From positions 1 to 33,750 of the forward strand of contig CANQMQ010000016.1 of the NCBI GenBank assembly GCA_947625025.1: 33,750 bases of DNA. Reading direction: 5' to 3'. Shown piece by piece: positions 32,401 to 33,750 of the stretch. The stretch's first letter is position 1. Each line of letters opens with the position of its first letter. The position numbers were made by a program, and so were the translations under genes. The notes below the pieces were generated by a model. That model saw only the letters and a program-made list of their open reading frames with translations, made no database searches and was not told the DNA's origin. This stretch comes from an uncultured Clostridia bacterium (GTDB lineage Bacteria > Bacillota > Clostridia > Christensenellales > Borkfalkiaceae).

Positions 32401-33690
32401 AACACTCTTTAATCCTGTACAATTTTGAAATGCTCGTTCGCCTATGGTAGTTACCGGAACATCGCAATAAGTCTCGGGGATCTTAATTTCGCTATCATGA
32501 CACTTGGCTGATAATCCTTCAACGTAACCATAATCGTTATATTCTACATGAAGAGCAGGAATAAATTCTTTCTCCACCACCTCGGCGCATCTACTACAAA
32601 CCTTGTACGGAGTATATCCATTCTCTGCACACGTGGGTTCCTTCCCTTCGAAAGACTCATATCGATGTCCCGACGAACCGACATCCTCACGTGTATCTTG
32701 CGCCTCGCAGCGCGTGCATTGTGCAGTCTCCGTGCCAATATTCCAACATGTCGCATCGCCGTTGGAGACATACGTCTCAAAATTATGCCCGAGTGCAGAA
32801 TCTAATTTTTCCCTTGTATCCTGTTGGGTACAACGAATACACTGCGCTGTTTCCGTGCCGTTGTAGAGGCACGTAGCATCATCGTTGTAAATATAGGTCT
32901 CAAATGTATGCCCAAGGGCGGTGCCCCAACTTTCCCTTGTATCCTGTTGGGTACAGCGAATGCACTGCGCTGTTTCCGTGCCGTTATTGAGGCAACTTGC
33001 GTCTCCATTATAAACATAAATCCCAAATTCATGCCCCAAGGCTGAGCCATATAAGACTTGCGTATCCCGTTGGGTACAACGAATACACTGTGCCGTTTCT
33101 GTCCCGTCTTCCGTGCAAGTCGCATCGTTGTTGGAAATATACGCCCCGAACTCATGTCCCAAGGCTGAGCCATATAAGACTTGCGTATCCCGTTGGGTAC
33201 AACGAATACACTGTGCCGTTTCTGTCCCGTCTTCCGTGCAAGTCGCATCGTTGTTGGAAATATACGCCCCAAATTCATGCCCCAAGGCTGAGCCATATAA
33301 GACGCGCGTATCCTGTTGGGTACAACGGATGCACTGCGCCGTTTCTGTACCGTCTTCCGTACAAGTCGCATCGCCGTTGGAAACATATGCCCCGAACTCA
33401 TGTCCCAGTGCTTCTATCGGGCGGGTCTCTTTGTGCAAGCTATCCTTCTTGCAGGTGCGCGTCTCCTCACCCGCTTCCGTACAGGTTGCCGCTCTTGTTA
33501 CCGTCCATTCGCCCCAATCATGGACATGTGGGGTGGCATCATCATCGGGCGACGTATCATCGGGCGTCTGAGTACTGTTATCGTCCCCCGTGTTGTTGCT
33601 ATTCCGCATTCCGGTGCACCCTGCTATACCAAGACACAAGCAAAGCGCTGCAACGAACGTAAGCACAACCATAATCCACCGCTTTTTCAT
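29428..33690 (-). CDS. Giant BspA-like leucine-rich repeat surface lipoprotein with cysteine-rich tandem repeats
   Basis: The 1420-residue product begins with a signal peptide and lipobox (GIAGC, Cys25), then an Asp/Thr-rich spacer. Residues about 57-381 hold eight tandem units of about 41 residues, each with a C-x(n)-C...C-x2-C pattern (consensus HEFGAY, ATCTEDGTETAQCIRC). From about residue 390 to 1385 run LRR_5/BspA repeats (for example FEGCIGLENITLPQTLSSI), interrupted by islands containing YHS-GDCLIETETG and LYNNGKTEMLYIPSGLKG. It ends with the module IDEWQGIEKADSWAPYSDY. Such proteins act as surface adhesins in gut bacteria; the role here is inference. The start at 33690 has GGAGG five bases upstream; an ATG four codons earlier lies in that site. 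The gene is clearly AT-richer (35-45% GC in sampled lines) than the rest. Confidence 0.93.
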   Translation of the reverse strand: MKKRWIMVVLTFVAALCLCLGIAGCTGMRNSNNTGDDNSTQTPDDTSPDDDATPHVHDWGEWTVTRAATCTEAGEETRTCKKDSLHKETRPIEALGHEFGAYVSNGDATCTEDGTETAQCIRCTQQDTRVLYGSALGHEFGAYISNNDATCTEDGTETAQCIRCTQRDTQVLYGSALGHEFGAYISNNDATCTEDGTETAQCIRCTQRDTQVLYGSALGHEFGIYVYNGDASCLNNGTETAQCIRCTQQDTRESWGTALGHTFETYIYNDDATCLYNGTETAQCIRCTQQDTREKLDSALGHNFETYVSNGDATCWNIGTETAQCTRCEAQDTREDVGSSGHRYESFEGKEPTCAENGYTPYKVCSRCAEVVEKEFIPALHVEYNDYGYVEGLSAKCHDSEIKIPETYCDVPVTTIGERAFQNCTGLKSVVLSDNVKIISTSAFEGCIGLENITLPQTLSSIKDFAFSNCSGLAEIEIPNGVTEIGASAFYACGCLTNITIPGRVTSIGDNAFDGCYGLKDLSIKEGVIIIGNYTFRGCSGLTGELIIPNSVTSIFGSAFEGCNGLAEVKFGNELTYIGGDAFESCNQLTDISFPNGLDTIEGGAFKDCTSLINVVIPSSVTRIGEGAFGGCDSIESLTIPFIGSGPYDPSYTSIGYIFAGSGVPKSLRRVVVTGGTEIGKGAFENCEYITSIELSDDITEIGDQAFAYSQSLIMVNIPKKLTKIGSGVFQQTHIHSDLEIPACLTDIAEGAFVWSDFDGIIVQDGNPKYHSKGDCLIETETGRLLLGCKKSVIPNDGSVRTIANSAFYFIVGQAPIELPDSLVAIESYAFMGYTWYSGEIKIPANVLTIEEDAFVDAYGLEAITVDDGNLNYSSQDGILYNNGKTEMLYIPSGLKGAVAIPKGITEIGDCAFNNFSELTSITIPSTVTLIGGDAFGNCYKLIEVWNYSDLNIVKGEDTFGGIARYAKNVYTTNVETKQTTTNDGYIFYEDEDEVYLIGYIGDDSDLVLPKKSPHGKNYAINQYAFGWYGKMQSIEIPNSVTSIGDMAFWSCGGLESIVIPESVISIGHYAFANCWSLETIEVSKANPIYRSEQNCLIEIETGQLVSGCKSSIIPSGVASIGEGAFYGCSVLTGIQFPNSVVQIGEYAFYNGNLQFITFAQDSKLETIEARAFYNCGGFTSIEIPEGVTKIGEQAFFGCDDLTRVAIPDSIREIKEETFASCVKLKDIDFGSGVTTLGFRAFYICSALTSIFIPENITSIDGTAFETCSKLESFVVDDKNEFYSSYCGILYNKNKTIMIAVPRGIKGAVEIPTGCTAFCHSAFYGCEGLTSIEIPDSITTIDTVFYYCSNLTNITIHNTIVSIKQSAFAYCEKLTEINFDGTIDEWQGIEKADSWAPYSDYTVICTDGTIDKDGTEHRNA
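32547..33522 (-). repeat. Tandem 123-bp repeats encoding the cysteine-rich units
   Basis: Eight head-to-tail units of about 120-123 bp. The period is exactly 123 around 33041, 33164 and 33287 (each the second G of AAGGCTGAGCC). The two copies from 33041 and 33164 appear identical for more than 100 bp; the third has a handful of differences and outer copies are more diverged. This points to recent duplication. Confidence 0.9.
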
Positions 33691-33698
33691 GTTTTCCT

Positions 33699-33724
33699 CC
33701 ATGTTATGTAATATTATAACATGG
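33699..33724 (-). promoter_or_regulatory. Perfect inverted repeat at the BspA-like gene start
   Basis: CCATGTTAT (33699-33707) and ATAACATGG (33716-33724) are perfect 9-base arms with an 8-base spacer. The repeat covers a second TATAAT (33718-33713) and runs into the GGAGG ribosome site (33700-33696). It could be an operator or a 5'-UTR hairpin. Confidence 0.55.
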
Positions 33725-33727
33725 TCT

Positions 33728-33750
33728 ATTATACACCCCCCCCCGGTTTG
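33728..33750 (-). promoter_or_regulatory. Promoter of the BspA-like gene with a G9 tract in the spacer (-35 outside window)
   Basis: On the minus strand TATAAT (33733-33728) is preceded by TG and nine consecutive G (33744-33736). A 17-bp spacer would run from 33750 to 33734, placing the -35 box just outside the window. The leader would be about 30 bases. Confidence 0.6.

Noticed and set aside
32547-33522. Regular 123-bp repeats as a CRISPR or satellite array
   Set aside because: They are in frame, translate into a consistent 41-residue cysteine unit and lie inside a lipoprotein gene.

Overview
The window reads as a chromosomal segment from a Gram-positive, Clostridia-type Bacillota (gut-commensal style). 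Supporting signs are sigma-A promoters with 17-bp spacers, strong AGGAGG-type ribosome sites, an AddAB recombination machine, zinc-ribbon L33, RuvX next to a DUF1292 protein, a tilS-hpt pair, and secreted BspA-like leucine-rich-repeat (LRR) lipoproteins. Coding DNA is GC-rich by eye except at the two ends. A Christensenellales-like assignment is possible but is inference. No tRNA, rRNA or CRISPR array was seen, and no gene-free stretch exceeds about 240 bases.

Layout. 1-864 (+): 3' part of a large serine recombinase, probably the right end of an integrative element lying to the left. 920-6620 (-): one tight operon ruvC-ruvA-ruvB-LRR1-LRR2-queA, in which two LRR proteins without signal peptides sit between the Holliday-junction genes and the queuosine gene. 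6750-8904 (+): membrane protein, PLP-homeostasis protein YggS and a zinc-dependent phospholipase C-like protein. 8972-11755 (-): a chain of overlapping genes, ruvX fused in frame to a DUF1292 domain, then pdxS, pdxT and queH. 11854-12706 (-): a small membrane-anchored protein and a putative DNA-binding protein, divergent from an unrecognised gene at 12767-13642 (+). 13692-14669 (-): a cyclophilin-fold lipoprotein. 14820-18181 (-): rpmG-secE-nusG-rplK-rplA, then rplJ-rplL with its own promoter, L10 leader and attenuator; rpoB does not follow. 18419-19168 (+): PRC-barrel-like protein. 19238-26277 (-): addB-addA and a membrane protein. 26400-27398 (+): unrecognised lipoprotein. 27466-29287 (-): tilS-hpt. 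29428-33690 (-): an AT-rich, 1420-residue BspA-like lipoprotein with near-identical 123-bp repeats and a G9 tract in its promoter.

Main points of interest: (i) cytosolic-type LRR proteins embedded in, and overlapping genes of, the ruv-queA operon; (ii) a RuvX-DUF1292 fusion that keeps an internal ribosome site; (iii) three genes (ruvC, ruvX, tilS) whose -10 box ends exactly six bases before the start codon with no ribosome site, predicting leaderless mRNAs; (iv) a probable phase-variable switch and repeat-length variation in the surface LRR lipoprotein; (v) a cyclophilin that has lost catalytic residues and carries an EF-hand-like loop.
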